Below, one piece after another: positions 42,064 to 42,203 of a stretch of 42,203 bases of DNA; positions within the stretch are counted from its first letter, which is position 1; each line of letters starts with the position of its first letter. The notes under the pieces are model-generated. The model was not told the origin of the DNA and ran no database searches. It was given only the letters and a program-made list of their open reading frames with translations. Origin of the DNA: Streptococcus ferus DSM 20646 (GTDB lineage Bacteria; Bacillota; Bacilli; Lactobacillales; Streptococcaceae); the NCBI RefSeq assembly GCF_000372425.1, contig NZ_AQVD01000005.1, forward strand, positions 99,975 through 142,177, read 5' to 3'. Made by a program: the position numbers and the translations under genes.

Positions 42064-42136
42064 TGGCGCGAGACGGAATCGAACCGCCGACACATGGAGC
42101 TTCAATCCATTGCTCTACCAACTGAGCTACCGAGCC
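42064..42136 (-). tRNA. tRNA-Phe (anticodon GAA)
   Basis: 73 nt, loop UUGAAGC, discriminator A. The acceptor stem has an apparent 4-69 mismatch, which I believe is usual in streptococci. Confidence 0.93.
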
Positions 42137-42145
42137 AACTGTCTA

Positions 42146-42203
<58 letters not shown>

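Overview
The window is a low-GC Gram-positive chromosome segment, most likely from a Streptococcus and probably close to Streptococcus suis. The evidence is a Gram-positive PolC replicase, MrnC beside CysS, a lipoyl-bearing E3 in the pyruvate dehydrogenase operon, streptococcal tRNA sequences and a MurN/FemX-type branching enzyme. Species is inferred from gene content only.

Layout. 1-1907 (minus) is the 5' part of a wall-type adhesin that runs off the left edge. 1908-2730 holds decayed gene fragments and a 411-bp array of hairpins. 2731-12230 is mainly a minus-strand housekeeping block: mrnC, cysS, a DHFR-like gene, cysE, an SseB-like gene, pnp, the iron exporter pair fetB/fetA, rpsO and an MFS transporter. 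12324-13655 (plus) carries a Crp/Fnr-type regulator and def. 13700-20166 (minus) is lplA plus the four-gene pyruvate or acetoin dehydrogenase operon. 20376-29000 (minus) has an FMN reductase, a MarR regulator, polC, a frameshifted MurN/FemX gene, a methyltransferase and an isochorismatase-like protein lacking its catalytic cysteine.

From about 29 kb the sequence becomes AT-rich and accessory. A deletion-fused MFS/PadR scar, a small inverted-repeat element, an orphan adenine methylase and decayed toxin-antitoxin and integrase fragments mark one or two old insertions. From 32821 to 41684 lies an apparently intact 8.9-kb integrative element bounded by a 54-bp repeat of the 3' part of tRNA-Leu(CAA). 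It carries a C1-type repressor with paired operators, two small conserved ORFs, a structured candidate replication origin, an HUH-endonuclease/SF3-helicase Rep of the kind shared with CRESS-DNA viruses, a DUF3173 excisionase candidate, a tyrosine integrase and a HigBA-type toxin-antitoxin pair. No conjugation genes are seen.

Its cargo is a redox/ADP-ribosylation module: an Rrf2-type regulator with three matching 19-bp operators, an NAD(P)-binding oxidoreductase, a zinc-macrodomain hydrolase and a SirTM-type sirtuin. The GcvH-L and LplA2 partners usually found with SirTM are absent, so the target is unknown. The window ends in a minus-strand tRNA cluster (fMet, Phe, Tyr, Trp, His, Gln, Leu in transcription order), whose last gene is the integration site.

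Regulatory sequences stand out. There is a near-perfect PerR box over the fetAB promoter, an operator centred at about -41.5 of the MFS promoter next to its presumed regulator, a long stem-loop in the pnp leader, and an rpsO leader hairpin.
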